Assembly (NCBI RefSeq): GCF_014696675.1
Contig: NZ_JACJQN010000013.1
Location: forward strand, 62,001 to 126,000
Length of the DNA: 64,000 bases
From: Phormidium tenue FACHB-1052
GTDB lineage: Bacteria; Cyanobacteriota; Cyanobacteriia; Phormidesmidales; Phormidesmidaceae
Direction: 5' to 3'
Part shown: positions 51,557 to 61,023 of the stretch, piece after piece
Numbering within the stretch: position 1 is the first letter of the stretch
Layout: each line of letters opens with the position of its first letter
Program-made: the position numbers and the translations under genes
The notes under the pieces: model-generated
Seen by the model: only the letters and a program-made list of their open reading frames with translations
Told to the model about the DNA's origin: nothing
Database searches by the model: none

Positions 51557-53548
51557 ATGGCGCTGCCGCCCCTCGACCATGTTTTGAGCCCTGTTCCGGC
51601 CTACGGTTGGACGACTCCCCTGGGCAAAATTGCCTATGCCCTGGGGCAGTTAGGGGGTGATCTCCCCAGCCACATTGTGGTGGTCAACGACGAGCAGCAG
51701 CCCCTGGGGGCGATCGCCGTCGGGCAACTCTGGGCGATCAGCCACGGCACTTCGCGGCTGGGCGGGTCGGGGGAAACCGCTACCCTACAGTTGGCCGACT
51801 GCCAACCTTGGCTAAAACCCGTGGTTAAAATAATGGCCAGCGAGTGGGGCGATCGCGCGATCAGCACCAGACTTAGAGCCCTAGTCCTAAAAGCACCGGC
51901 TGGGGTCTGGGTCGGCATTGGCACCGACGGTCAGTACCTGGGGGTAATCAACCCCGTTCAGCTCGTGACCTGGCTAGCAGAGTGCGAAGCCGACTCTAAA
52001 TCAGAGCAAAAAACCGGCGATCGCCTTGACACACCGTCCTTGGAGTTAGGACAGCAGGCTTGGGTGCTTGAACTCAGCCACGCCCTCAAGACCCCTATGA
52101 CAACCCTGCTGGGGCTATCGACCCTGCTGCTTGACAGTCGGGTGGGGGTGCTCAGCGATCGCCAGTTTCGCTACGTCAGCCTGATGCGGCAGGCCATTCG
52201 CAAGCTAATGGGCCTCATCAACCTGCTGCTTGACTGGATGCGGCTAGAGACAGGCCAGCTCAGGCTGCTGCTCCAGCGGGTGTACCTTGAGCCCCTGGCC
52301 CAAGAGTTACTGCCTGGCTTCTTTAGCACCCAGCCTGAGGGCAGCGGGGCAGTGGCCATCTGGGCCGAAGACTTTACAGTGAGTTTAGCGATCGCAGAGG
52401 GGTGGGTGCAGGCCGATCCGCTGCGCTTGCGCCAAAGTCTTCACTATAGCCTGGGCTATCTAATCGCCTACGGCGCAACCCCCGGCGGGCTGGTGATCGA
52501 GCCCTGGGGGCCATGGCTAGGGATTACCCTATGGAGTTCAACGTTTATCGTTGACCCTGGCCCACCAATGGAAACGGCGATCGCCCCAGATGTCGAAGTT
52601 CAGCCGGTTCCCCAATCGTTAGACGGGTTAGGGCTGGCCTTGGCCCGTCGCTTCACCCAGCTCCAGGGCGGGGAACTCAGCAACTTGAGTGCGCCGAGCT
52701 GGGGTAGCCGCCTTACGCTGCTGCTGCCCCAGTTCGGGGCAACCGATAAGAGCGACACCACGCTAGTGCTGCTGGCCAGTGCTAGCCAATCCATCATTGA
52801 TCAGGTCTACGGCAACCTGCGGGACAGCCCCTACCGCCTAGCGGTGGCTCCCTGCTGCCAAACCCTAGCGGCCATGCAAACTCGTCTCGCCCCCCCCTGT
52901 ACGCTCATCCATTGGGAAGGGCTGGCCGATGCCCCGGCTGATCCGGCGGCTCAGATGGCTCTCCTCCAGCACCTAGAGATGCCTGGGGCAGTGGCCCTGC
53001 GGTCAGCTTTAGGGGATGCGGCGATCGCCACAACCCCTGAAACCACAACCCCTAACGCCGCAATACCAAAGATGCTATATCTAGAAACCCTGACGCAGAC
53101 ATTGCGGCCTACGCTAGATCAAATTTGCCGGGTGCCATCGCTGTCGCTGCCCCTCCCCGACGGGCTGACCATGCTTTTGCTGCGCCCATCGGGGGGGGGC
53201 AGAGCGCTACCTCCCCTGGTGTACACCTGGCTACAGCGCTACCACTGTCGCCTGTTGGAGGTAGACGATCTGCAACAGGCCAGCCTGCTGAGCCGGGTCT
53301 GGCAACCTAAGGCCGTAATTTTAGACCGGGAGATACCGATCGCGACCTCCTATCTCCAAGCGCTGGCCCGCCATCCAGACCTGGCCCGCCTGCCCCTGAT
53401 TGCCCTGACGCCCCTGGCCGAGCAGGACACCGCCGCCCTGGGGCTATCCCTGGTGCTCTGCCCAGAGGTGCTGACCCAGCCGCCCGCCCAGGCGGTGGTG
53501 AGCCTCATGCGGGCGATCGCTCAGCACCATCCGGCCTCTAACGATTGA
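51557..53548 (+). CDS. CBS-histidine kinase-like protein with degenerate domains, divergent from kaiA
   Basis: The ATG at 51557 gives 663 aa. Residues 1-140 form a CBS-pair-like region (IVVVNDEQQPLGAIAVGQLW and WVGIGTDGQYLGVINPVQLV). A HisKA region has phospho-acceptor H175 in ELSHALKTP. The ATPase domain is eroded: the N-box reads RQSLHYSLGYLIAYG without the Asn and the G1 region reads VDPGPP, while the G2 box GLGLALARRFTQLQGGEL is intact. The C-terminal 230 residues contain two receiver-like folds; the second has an Asp in AVILDREIP but lacks the acidic pair. CikA, a known clock input kinase, also has a pseudo-receiver. A clock-linked role is an inference from position. Confidence 0.7.
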   Translation: MALPPLDHVLSPVPAYGWTTPLGKIAYALGQLGGDLPSHIVVVNDEQQPLGAIAVGQLWAISHGTSRLGGSGETATLQLADCQPWLKPVVKIMASEWGDRAISTRLRALVLKAPAGVWVGIGTDGQYLGVINPVQLVTWLAECEADSKSEQKTGDRLDTPSLELGQQAWVLELSHALKTPMTTLLGLSTLLLDSRVGVLSDRQFRYVSLMRQAIRKLMGLINLLLDWMRLETGQLRLLLQRVYLEPLAQELLPGFFSTQPEGSGAVAIWAEDFTVSLAIAEGWVQADPLRLRQSLHYSLGYLIAYGATPGGLVIEPWGPWLGITLWSSTFIVDPGPPMETAIAPDVEVQPVPQSLDGLGLALARRFTQLQGGELSNLSAPSWGSRLTLLLPQFGATDKSDTTLVLLASASQSIIDQVYGNLRDSPYRLAVAPCCQTLAAMQTRLAPPCTLIHWEGLADAPADPAAQMALLQHLEMPGAVALRSALGDAAIATTPETTTPNAAIPKMLYLETLTQTLRPTLDQICRVPSLSLPLPDGLTMLLLRPSGGGRALPPLVYTWLQRYHCRLLEVDDLQQASLLSRVWQPKAVILDREIPIATSYLQALARHPDLARLPLIALTPLAEQDTAALGLSLVLCPEVLTQPPAQAVVSLMRAIAQHHPASND

Positions 53549-53684
53549 GCAAAAGCCGTTGATTTGGTTTGCGACGGCAAAATTGGCGCGTACAGTATAG
53601 TTGAGCAGCATTCTTACTCACAACTTTGGGCATATTGAGACCACCGCCACGGGCACTAAGACCGCCAAGCCAAGCCAATGACCT

Positions 53685-56600
53685 ATGCACGAGCCTGAGA
53701 TCCATCGCGTTAACTCCGTAGTTTCTCCTCCATCGGTCGGCTTTTTCGCATCCAACTCCGCCCTCTACTGGCTTACCCTGGCACTGCTGAACTCCCCCTA
53801 CGAGAATGGTCAAACTACTTTTCTAACGCAGCCCCTGGGCACAGCGGCCCCTCAGCGGCTCATCGATGTGATGCCAGGCATTGTGTTTCAAGCCGATGGC
53901 GATACTGGCTGGTCCATGCGCTACCTCAGCGCTGGCTGTCACCCCCTGACCGGGTATCAGCCCGAGGAGCTGCTCAGCCCAGACTACCCAGCGTCGTACA
54001 ACACCATTACCCACGTCGCCGATCTTCCCCGAGTTTTGGCCAAAATTCAGCAGGCAGTCAACCTAGGTCAAGCCTATGAGGTGGAGTATCGCATCCACAC
54101 TCGCAGTGGCGAGGAAAAATGGGTTTGGGAAAAGGGATCGCCCACCGTCAATAGCCAAGGCCAGATCAACGGCATTGAGGGATTTATTACCGACATCACC
54201 CCCCTGAAACAGTCGGAGGCGGCCCTGCGCCAGGCGGAACAGGCCCTAAAAGCGCGGGAAGATTTGCTGGAGCTGGTGCTAGACAGCATTCCCCAATCTC
54301 TGTTTTGGAAAGACAGTCAGGGACGCTACCTGGGCTGCAACCAGGCCTTTGCCACGGCTATGGGGCTGTCATCACCCGCCGATATCGTGGGGAGCACCGA
54401 CACCGCTCTGCCCCGCCTAAACGCAGAGGAAGCCGCCTACCGAGCCGCTCGCGATCGCCTGGTCATGACTGAGGGCGTCGCCGATCTCCGGGCCATTGAG
54501 CCCCAAACCTACCCCAACGGTCATCAGGGCTGGATCGACTGTAGCCGCCTGCCCATGCGCGATGCCGATGGCACTGTGATAGGAGTGCTCTGCACCTTTG
54601 AGGATGTAACCGCGCAAATTGCTTCCCAGCAGACCCTCAAACGGCGAGAACAGACCCTGGCGACCCTGGCTGAGATTCAGCGCCTGCTGCTGGCTTGGCA
54701 GTGGGATTGGCAAGGGCCTTCTATTTTGGCGATTTTTGCGGCACTAGGAGAGCTGGTGGGTGCCAGTCGGGTCTATTACTATGAGCTGCAAGGCAGCCAG
54801 GGTGAACCCCAGTTTTTGCGCCAGCGGATAGAGTGGTCGGCCCCAGGCATTGGGTCTACCGCTGGCGACCCCCGCTTTCAAACCCTGCCTTTAGAGCCTT
54901 TTAGCGATTGGCATGCCCAGCTGCGCCAACAGCAGACCATCAACCAGCTAGAATCAGACTTTTCTGACCTCCAGCGCCAGCTGCTGGGCGGCCCGCCGAG
55001 CAATGTGAAGTCGATTCTGCTGCTGCCCCTGACCCTGCAAAACCGGCTGCAAGGGGTGATGGGATTTAGCAACTGCATTGCCCCTCACCCCTGGGCCGAG
55101 GCCGACATTGACCTCCTCCAGGTGGTAACCGCTGACCTGGCCCTGGCCCTAGGGCGTCGCCATACCGAGCTGTCGCTAAAGCAGGCTGAGCTGAAATATC
55201 GCAGCATGTTTGAGAATGCCGTTGAGGGCATGTTTCAGAGTACGCCCGAGGGACAGTATCTAACCGTAAACTCCATGCTAGCTAGGCTTTATGGTTATGA
55301 ATCACCCCAGGATTTGATGCAGACCCTGACCAATATTAACCAGCAGCTCTACGTGCAGCCTGGCCGCCGCCAGGAGTTTACCGAGCTGATTCAGGCCGGG
55401 GGAGCGGTGCTGGGGTTTGAGTCTGAGGTCTACCGCAAGGACGGGGCCATCATTTGGATTGCGGAGTCGGCGCGGGCGATCTATGACGATCGCAACACAC
55501 TCATCGGCTACGAGGGCACCGTCGAAGACATTACCGATCGCAAGCGGGGAGAGGCGGCTATTTTGCGCCGCGATCGCCTGCTGCAAGGGGTGGCCGAGGC
55601 CAGCCAGTGCTTGCTTACCACCGCCGACATGCACCAAGCCATTCCCCAAGTGCTGGCCCGCTTAGGGGATGCGGCTACCGCCGATCGCGCCTACGTCTAT
55701 ACCCACCACCCCCAATCGATCACGGGGGAACCGGCCATGACCCTGCGCTACGAGTGGACTACTCCAGCCACGGCTCCCGGCATCGACCAGCCTCACTGGC
55801 AAGACCAGAGCTACCGCGCCCTGGGCCTAGAGCGTTGGCACACCCTTTTGCAGCAGGGCCAATCGATCTGTGCCCTGACCCGCCACATGCCTTCCGCTGA
55901 GCAGGAGGTGTTGCTCAGAGACGGCATTTTGTCGATTTTGATGGTGCCCATTTTCATTGACGCTCACCTGTGGGGCTACATCGGCTTTGACGCCTGTCAG
56001 CAGGAGTGGGAGTGGAGCGCCAGCGACGAGTCAATTTTGGTGGCGGTGGCGGCCAGCCTGGGGGGTGCCCTCAAGCGTCAGCAGACCGAAGCTCAGATGT
56101 GCTACCAGGTCTACCACGACGCCCTCACCGGGCTGCCCAACCGCACCTTTTTTGACCAGCATCTGCCCCAGGCGATCGCCCGCACCAGCCAAAATGAGCA
56201 GATGCTGGCGGTGATTTTCTTAGACCTTGACCACTTCAAAACCATCAATGACACCCTCAGCCACGCCGTCGGCGATCTGCTATTGCAGCAAGTCACCCAG
56301 CGAATCAGCGCCGCCCTGCGGGTAGAAGATATTGTGGCCCGCTGGGGCGGCGACGAATTTACGCTGATTTTGCCTAACCTGACCACCGCCAGCGATGCCG
56401 CCAAAGTGGCCCGACGCATTGCCGACCAGCTCACGCCCCCCTTTTTGCTGCAAAACCACGAGCTGCATGTCACCGCTAGCCTTGGTATTGCCCTGTTTCC
56501 CCAAGACGGCCAAGACATGACCACCCTGCTGCAAAACGCCGATGCCGCCATGTATCGAGCCAAGCAGCAGGGCCGCAACAACTACCAGTTCTACACCCAG

Positions 56601-57413
56601 AGCCTCAGCACCGAGGCCGCCCAGCGACTCAAGCTAGAAACCTACCTACACCACGCCCTAAGCCGCGACGAGTTTGTGCTTTACTACCAACCCCAGGTAA
56701 ATGTTGTCACCGGGGTCGTGGTGCAGATGGAGGCCCTGCTGCGGTGGCAGCACCCCACCCTGGGGCTGGTGGCCCCAAACCAATTTATTCCCTTGGCAGA
56801 GGAAAATGGACTGATTGTGCCCATTGGCGAATGGGTAATGCGAACGGCCTGTACCCAAGTGATGGCCTGGCACCGGACGGGAATGCCCCTGGTCAACCTG
56901 GCGGTCAACCTATCAGCTCGGCAGCTTCAGCACCCCAATCTGGTCAACGTGGTCACCGCCGTGCTCAACGAAACCGGCCTGCCCCCTACTTACCTAGAGC
57001 TAGAAATTACTGAAACGGCGGCTATGGCCGATATGGCCGCCTCGATTGAGCGGCTGCGCGACCTGCGTCAGCTCGGCGTCAAAATCTCGATGGATGACTT
57101 TGGCACCGGCTACTCCTGCCTCAGCCACCTGAAGCAGTTTCCTCTCGACGGCATCAAGATCGATCGCGCCTTTGTCAAAGACCTGCCCCATAGCTCGGTT
57201 GACCAGGCCATGGTGAATGCGATTATTGCCATGGCCAAGGGGCTTTCCCTCAACCTAGTGGCCGAGGGGGTTGAGACCGCCGAGCAAACCCTGTGTCTCT
57301 ACGAACTGGGCTGCACCGAAATGCAGGGCTATCTGTTTGGCTATCCCCAGCCGGCGGCGAAAGCCGCCCCCTTTTTGCAGGCTAGCCATGGCCAAAAATG
57401 GCGGGTGACGTAG
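53685..57413 (+). CDS. PAS/GAF/GGDEF/EAL cyclic di-GMP signalling protein
   Basis: 1242 aa. In order: a PAS domain (about 55-185, VMPGIVFQADGDTGWSMRYLS), a PAS domain (190-310), a GAF-like domain (330-490), a PAS domain (505-625) and a second GAF domain (640-800). A GGDEF domain (815-975, RWGGDEF at 886-892) and an EAL domain (985-1235, MEALLRW with EAL at 1016-1018) follow. The GGDEF and EAL signatures are intact, so it could both make and degrade cyclic di-GMP. Neither GAF domain shows an obvious bilin-binding Cys-His. It follows the kinase-like gene by 136 bases on the same strand. Confidence 0.88.
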   Translation: MHEPEIHRVNSVVSPPSVGFFASNSALYWLTLALLNSPYENGQTTFLTQPLGTAAPQRLIDVMPGIVFQADGDTGWSMRYLSAGCHPLTGYQPEELLSPDYPASYNTITHVADLPRVLAKIQQAVNLGQAYEVEYRIHTRSGEEKWVWEKGSPTVNSQGQINGIEGFITDITPLKQSEAALRQAEQALKAREDLLELVLDSIPQSLFWKDSQGRYLGCNQAFATAMGLSSPADIVGSTDTALPRLNAEEAAYRAARDRLVMTEGVADLRAIEPQTYPNGHQGWIDCSRLPMRDADGTVIGVLCTFEDVTAQIASQQTLKRREQTLATLAEIQRLLLAWQWDWQGPSILAIFAALGELVGASRVYYYELQGSQGEPQFLRQRIEWSAPGIGSTAGDPRFQTLPLEPFSDWHAQLRQQQTINQLESDFSDLQRQLLGGPPSNVKSILLLPLTLQNRLQGVMGFSNCIAPHPWAEADIDLLQVVTADLALALGRRHTELSLKQAELKYRSMFENAVEGMFQSTPEGQYLTVNSMLARLYGYESPQDLMQTLTNINQQLYVQPGRRQEFTELIQAGGAVLGFESEVYRKDGAIIWIAESARAIYDDRNTLIGYEGTVEDITDRKRGEAAILRRDRLLQGVAEASQCLLTTADMHQAIPQVLARLGDAATADRAYVYTHHPQSITGEPAMTLRYEWTTPATAPGIDQPHWQDQSYRALGLERWHTLLQQGQSICALTRHMPSAEQEVLLRDGILSILMVPIFIDAHLWGYIGFDACQQEWEWSASDESILVAVAASLGGALKRQQTEAQMCYQVYHDALTGLPNRTFFDQHLPQAIARTSQNEQMLAVIFLDLDHFKTINDTLSHAVGDLLLQQVTQRISAALRVEDIVARWGGDEFTLILPNLTTASDAAKVARRIADQLTPPFLLQNHELHVTASLGIALFPQDGQDMTTLLQNADAAMYRAKQQGRNNYQFYTQSLSTEAAQRLKLETYLHHALSRDEFVLYYQPQVNVVTGVVVQMEALLRWQHPTLGLVAPNQFIPLAEENGLIVPIGEWVMRTACTQVMAWHRTGMPLVNLAVNLSARQLQHPNLVNVVTAVLNETGLPPTYLELEITETAAMADMAASIERLRDLRQLGVKISMDDFGTGYSCLSHLKQFPLDGIKIDRAFVKDLPHSSVDQAMVNAIIAMAKGLSLNLVAEGVETAEQTLCLYELGCTEMQGYLFGYPQPAAKAAPFLQASHGQKWRVT

Positions 57414-57428
57414 GCATGGGTAAAGGAT

Positions 57429-57459
57429 ATAGGGTCTAAGGTTGAAGGCTAGACCCTAT
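57429..57459. terminator. 10-bp hairpin carrying copy 2 of the dispersed repeat
   Basis: ATAGGGTCTA and TAGACCCTAT pair perfectly around an 11-base loop just after the GGDEF/EAL gene and before the converging trpA. The first 16 bases equal those at 9830-9845. It can act as a terminator-like structure for both genes, though T runs are absent. Confidence 0.5.
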
Positions 57460-57524
57460 GCGCTTGTACCTTTCATCCCCGATCCCATGACTCCTCGCTA
57501 CGGCGAAAGTCGTCGTTTAGGTGC

Positions 57525-58319
57525 CTAAACCAGGGCGGCCTTGAGGCTTTGGCAAAAGTCGGCAATGGTTTTCAGGGCGATCTCGGGGGTGTCGGCGGCC
57601 AAGCGTTTGACAAAGGCGCTGCCCACAATCACACCATCGGCTCCCCAGGCCTTGAGCTGCTGAGCCTGGTCAGGGTCAGAGACGCCGAAGCCGACGCCTA
57701 CGGGCTTGTCGGTGGATTGTTTGAGATTGTCAATTAAGTCTTTGACGCGGCCTTGCAGCTCACTGCGGACGCCGGTAACCCCGGTAACGCTGACCAGGTA
57801 GACAAACCCTTGAGCCTGGGCAGCGATCGCCGCAATGCGATCGGGCGGCGAAGTCGGAGCCACCAGCAGTGTGACATCAATATTGGCGGCAGCGGCCCCA
57901 GCCAGCAGCGCATCGACCTCTTCGAGGGGCAGGTCAGGCACCACCAGTCCCGCAATCCCAGCCGCCGCCAGATCGGCCATAAACTGGTCAATGCCTCGGT
58001 TGAGGATGGGGTTGTAGTAGGTAAACAAAATCAGCGGTGCCTGCAACGGCGGCTGTAGCGCTTTCACCATGCCAAGGACAGCGTCGAGGGTAACTCCGTG
58101 ATTTAGGGCACGGGTGGCCGCCGCCTGAATTACTGGGCCGTCGGCTAAGGGGTCGGAGTATGGCACTCCCAGCTCAATGAAGTCAGCGCCATTTTGGTCG
58201 AGCACCCGCAGGGCCGCAGCGGTAGTGCCGAGGTCAGGATCGCCAGCGGTAATGAAGGGAATTAGGGCGCATTCACCCCGCGCTCGCAGGTCACGGAAGC
58301 GATCGGAAACAAGAGCCAT
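57525..58319 (-). CDS. trpA: Tryptophan synthase alpha subunit
   Basis: 264 aa, the normal length. It begins [26 protein letters not shown] and contains the catalytic Glu and Asp in [16 protein letters not shown]. It also has [26 protein letters not shown] and the phosphate-binding [15 protein letters not shown] and [12 protein letters not shown]. TrpA cleaves indole-3-glycerol phosphate to indole and glyceraldehyde phosphate, working with TrpB, which is not in the window. It follows ndhL and DUF3007 on the same strand after 245 bases, an order I recall as common in cyanobacteria. Confidence 0.97.
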   Translation of the reverse strand: MALVSDRFRDLRARGECALIPFITAGDPDLGTTAAALRVLDQNGADFIELGVPYSDPLADGPVIQAAATRALNHGVTLDAVLGMVKALQPPLQAPLILFTYYNPILNRGIDQFMADLAAAGIAGLVVPDLPLEEVDALLAGAAAANIDVTLLVAPTSPPDRIAAIAAQAQGFVYLVSVTGVTGVRSELQGRVKDLIDNLKQSTDKPVGVGFGVSDPDQAQQLKAWGADGVIVGSAFVKRLAADTPEIALKTIADFCQSLKAALV

Positions 58320-58564
58320 AGCGGGTTACCAAAAACTTAGTCCAAGGCAGGAAGCCAGCGAGGTTGGGCAAACATTCGCCCAATAGAGCACTCTAAGACA
58401 AGAGAGGCACTACGTCTATGGTTCGAGGTTTTGGGTTCAGGGGCGGGGGGAACGGGGCAACGATTGCGACTCCCTACGGTCGAATTGATTAAACCGTATC
58501 GATTTGACCATTGCATCGGGGACAAACTTGGTTGAGCCGCCGATCACCCTATACCCCTTACCCC

Positions 58565-58870
58565 CTAATCACCCTTTTCCTCACCGAGCTTGTCTTGAAG
58601 ATCGGCCAACTGCTCGGGGCTGAGCTCGTCAAGGCGTTGCTGCAATACTGCCGACTCGTAGTTTTCCATCTGCTGATTGAGGGTCATGTTGTGGGTGACC
58701 ACCCGCAGCAGGTAGCTGGCTAGCCAGGCCACTAGACCACCCACCATCACGACCTGGCTCCAAATGCCAGCGTTGATGCCGTCTAGGCCAAACAGTCGAA
58801 AGCCCAGGAACAGCCCGCCTCCGGCCAGGAATATGCCAATGCCAATGGCAATTACGTCAATCCGTCGCAT
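58565..58870 (-). CDS. DUF3007 membrane protein
   Basis: 101 aa. Two transmembrane helices (IDVIAIGIGIFLAGGGLFLGF and WSQVVMVGGLVAWLASYLLRV) are joined by a short loop with GLDGINAG. A charged helix follows with TLNQQMENYESAVLQQRLDELSPEQLADLQ. This is the DUF3007 family, found next to ndhL in cyanobacteria and also in chloroplasts. It starts 6 bases after ndhL, so the two are coupled. The position suggests a role with the NDH-1 complex, but no function is established here. Confidence 0.85.
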   Translation of the reverse strand: MRRIDVIAIGIGIFLAGGGLFLGFRLFGLDGINAGIWSQVVMVGGLVAWLASYLLRVVTHNMTLNQQMENYESAVLQQRLDELSPEQLADLQDKLGEEKGD

Positions 58871-58876
58871 AACCCC

Positions 58877-59119
58877 CTAAGCCTTGAGATTGCGGGGCTG
58901 AGGACGAAAATTTAGGAAGGGGCTAAACAGCAGCATGCCGGGGAAAAAGACGAACACGAGCCCGTATAGCAGCGTGCGCTCGACCGACCCTGCGATATAC
59001 CAGCGCTGCCGCGCGTAGAAAATTAGCGCCAGGGGAATTACCACTAGGTAGACCCCAGCAATGCCGGCGTACGCTCCTGCCGCCAGTAAAAAGTCGTTTG
59101 ATAGCGCTGGTATTGTCAT
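58877..59119 (-). CDS. ndhL: NAD(P)H-quinone oxidoreductase subunit L
   Basis: 80 aa with two membrane helices, starting MTIPALSNDFLLAAGAYAGIAGVYLVVIPLALIFY and followed by ARQRWYIAGSVERTLLYGLVFVFFPGMLLF, matching NdhL (formerly InaA/IctA). NdhL is a small membrane subunit of the oxygenic-phototroph NDH-1 complex and is required for its stability, cyclic electron flow and inorganic carbon uptake. It leads the ndhL-DUF3007-trpA gene row. Confidence 0.92.
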   Translation of the reverse strand: MTIPALSNDFLLAAGAYAGIAGVYLVVIPLALIFYARQRWYIAGSVERTLLYGLVFVFFPGMLLFSPFLNFRPQPRNLKA

Positions 59120-59248
59120 GGCAATTGTCTACTCACCTAACTGTAAAGCCTGAGGGCTTGGGTGCAGGGCTTCTTGAGCACTCCGCTTAACCCAAATCAT
59201 AGTGCCTCTTCGATGATTGTAAAGGGAAAGCCGGTGTGCGGCCCCAGA

Positions 59249-59728
59249 TCACTCGTCCGCTGCCTGCACAGAGGCGCGATCGCCCGTTCTCACCAATCCC
59301 CCTTGAAGCACGCGCGCATACAGCCGACTGCTGCCAGGGTGGTGCTTTTGGCTGATGCGGCTAAAGCGGCGATCGCTAAACCACCGCATGATGGTGCGGC
59401 AAGGAACGGCATAGTCGGTAATCTCGAGCCACACTTGGTCGCCCAGGCAAAGCTGGCTGCCTGGGGCCAAGCTGGCCCAATCCAATCCGGCTAGGGTGAA
59501 GTTTTCGCCGACGCTGCCAGGGGCGATGGGATGCCCCTCCTGTCGCAGCAGTTCAATCACTTCTAACGACCAGAGACAGAGGGCGCGATCGGGGCCACCG
59601 TGGAATTTGAGATTGCGCTGGCGATCGCCCTCTAGACCATCCCTAGTCACCTCACCAGCGGGCACCGGCAATTTGGGCACCCCACCAGACGAAACACTGA
59701 TCTGAACAACTCGACCGGTGGGCGTCAT
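59249..59728 (-). CDS. MOSC-domain protein (YiiM-like)
   Basis: 159 aa, one MOSC domain. RDGLEGDRQRNLKFHGGPDRALCLWS contains the conserved HGG and the surrounding charged residues. SVGENFTLAGLDW carries the GENF motif. The conserved Cys sits in the C-terminal segment YAVPCRTI. MOSC domains bind the molybdenum cofactor; small stand-alone members such as YiiM reduce N-hydroxylated compounds or transfer sulfur. Neighbours give no hint of the substrate. Confidence 0.88.
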   Translation of the reverse strand: MTPTGRVVQISVSSGGVPKLPVPAGEVTRDGLEGDRQRNLKFHGGPDRALCLWSLEVIELLRQEGHPIAPGSVGENFTLAGLDWASLAPGSQLCLGDQVWLEITDYAVPCRTIMRWFSDRRFSRISQKHHPGSSRLYARVLQGGLVRTGDRASVQAADE

Positions 59729-60072
59729 AAGCTTAGTAGCCCCCCAGGTAAAGACTTTACAAATTCCATATAACCTCTGTGATAGGTTCTAGCTCAATTT
59801 ACGGCAGAGCATTTTTATTGCCTGCCTAAATTTTTCAGCATCGGGGACTGAGTGTCTAACGAAGGGAAATCCGGAGCCCTTTATAAATCTTTACAAGCTT
59901 TCTGTGGTATTTACGGATGGCCTTGGTATGATTTGCCGAGATTTGGCATCAAATACAAGTCTTTCGACTGTTGACAACGAGCCAAAACGAGCCTTCAGGG
60001 AGTGATGAATGCGTTTCTTTGGCTAACCCAGAGAGATGGCAGTGGTGTGAAGAGTAGTCTCAGAGGGGTGGT
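59729..60072. other. 344-base upstream region of the secreted protein module
   Basis: No gene is seen. An extended -10-like TTGGTATGAT occurs near 59924-59933, with only a weak TTTACG upstream. The region is AT-richer than the neighbours and presumably carries the promoter of the two-gene module that follows. A purine-rich AGAGGGGTG lies just before the GTG at 60073 as RBS. Confidence 0.45.
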
Positions 60073-61023
60073 GTGAGACGTAATCAGCGACGACTGTACC
60101 GGGGGCTGCTGTTCTGGCTAGCCCTGGTTTTAAGCTATTTTCTAAGCCATGCAGTGCCACCATCGACGGTGGCGCAGGCTCAGAGTCAGATTTTTGTCAA
60201 CCAGGCTTCAGCCCAATTTGCCGCAGTGCCCAATGGGCCACTAGTCACCACCGTCTCTAACCAGACGCAGGTGGGCACACTGACACCGCCAGGGCCACAG
60301 CTGCCGCTGCTGCAAATTACCAAGACCGCCGACCGCGCCGCTGCCGAGCCTGGCGATGTGGCAATCTACCGCATAGTGGTCACCAATCGCTCCTCCCAGC
60401 CGGCCACACCGCTCACCATTTCTGACCAGTTGCCCCTGGGGCTGCTCTACGTGCCCAATTCGGTGCAGGCGACTCCGCAGCAGCCCACCCAGGTGGTCAC
60501 CACCGATAGCAGCTTAACCCTGACCTTTGCTTCCTTAGGCCCTGGTGAGTCGGTGTCTGTAGCCTACGGAGTCTTGCTGACCCCTGACGCCGTACGCGGC
60601 AACGGGCGGAACATCGCCCAGGCAGCGGCCCCCGGCTTTACACCGGTAACCGCCGCCTACCAGATGACCATTCGCCCCGGCATTGTGGCGGACTGTGGCA
60701 CCATTTTGGGCCGGGTGTTTGTCGATAAAAACTTCGACGGTCAGCAGCAGCCCGGTGAGACTGGAGTGCCCAACGCCGTCATCTTTATGGACGATGGCAA
60801 CCGCATTTTGACCGACCCTGAGGGGTTATTCTCGCTGGCCAACGTGCTGCCGGGCTATCGGGTTGGCACGCTGGATCTCTACAGCCTACCGGGCTACACC
60901 CTAGCCCCAAACCTTTACCGGATTGAAGAAAACAGCGCCTCTCGCTTTGTGCGGCTGTCGCCGGGTGGGTTGGGCCGAATGAACTTTGCCGTTACACCAA
61001 CCTTTGGGGAGGAGCAGTCATGA
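60073..61023 (+). CDS. Secreted DUF11/SdrD-B-like protein
   Basis: 316 aa, starting at a GTG. The N-terminus is basic then hydrophobic (YRGLLFWLALVLSYFLSHAV), a signal peptide or anchor ending near VAQAQS. Residues 80-200 are a DUF11 domain (LLQITKTADRAAAEPGDVAIYRIVVTN, ISDQLPLGLLYVPNSV, LTFASLGPGESVSVAYGV). From about 205 an SdrD-B-type Ig domain follows (GTILGRVFVDKNFDGQQQPGE, NAVIFMDDGNRILTDPEG). These are cell-surface beta domains. The stop overlaps the ATG of the next gene (ATGA), so both are translated together and probably work as a pair at the outer membrane. Confidence 0.8.
   Translation: MRRNQRRLYRGLLFWLALVLSYFLSHAVPPSTVAQAQSQIFVNQASAQFAAVPNGPLVTTVSNQTQVGTLTPPGPQLPLLQITKTADRAAAEPGDVAIYRIVVTNRSSQPATPLTISDQLPLGLLYVPNSVQATPQQPTQVVTTDSSLTLTFASLGPGESVSVAYGVLLTPDAVRGNGRNIAQAAAPGFTPVTAAYQMTIRPGIVADCGTILGRVFVDKNFDGQQQPGETGVPNAVIFMDDGNRILTDPEGLFSLANVLPGYRVGTLDLYSLPGYTLAPNLYRIEENSASRFVRLSPGGLGRMNFAVTPTFGEEQS

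Noticed and set aside
54417-54713. 98-codon minus-strand frame within the GGDEF/EAL gene
   Set aside because: Shadow frame without RBS opposite a clear PAS domain.
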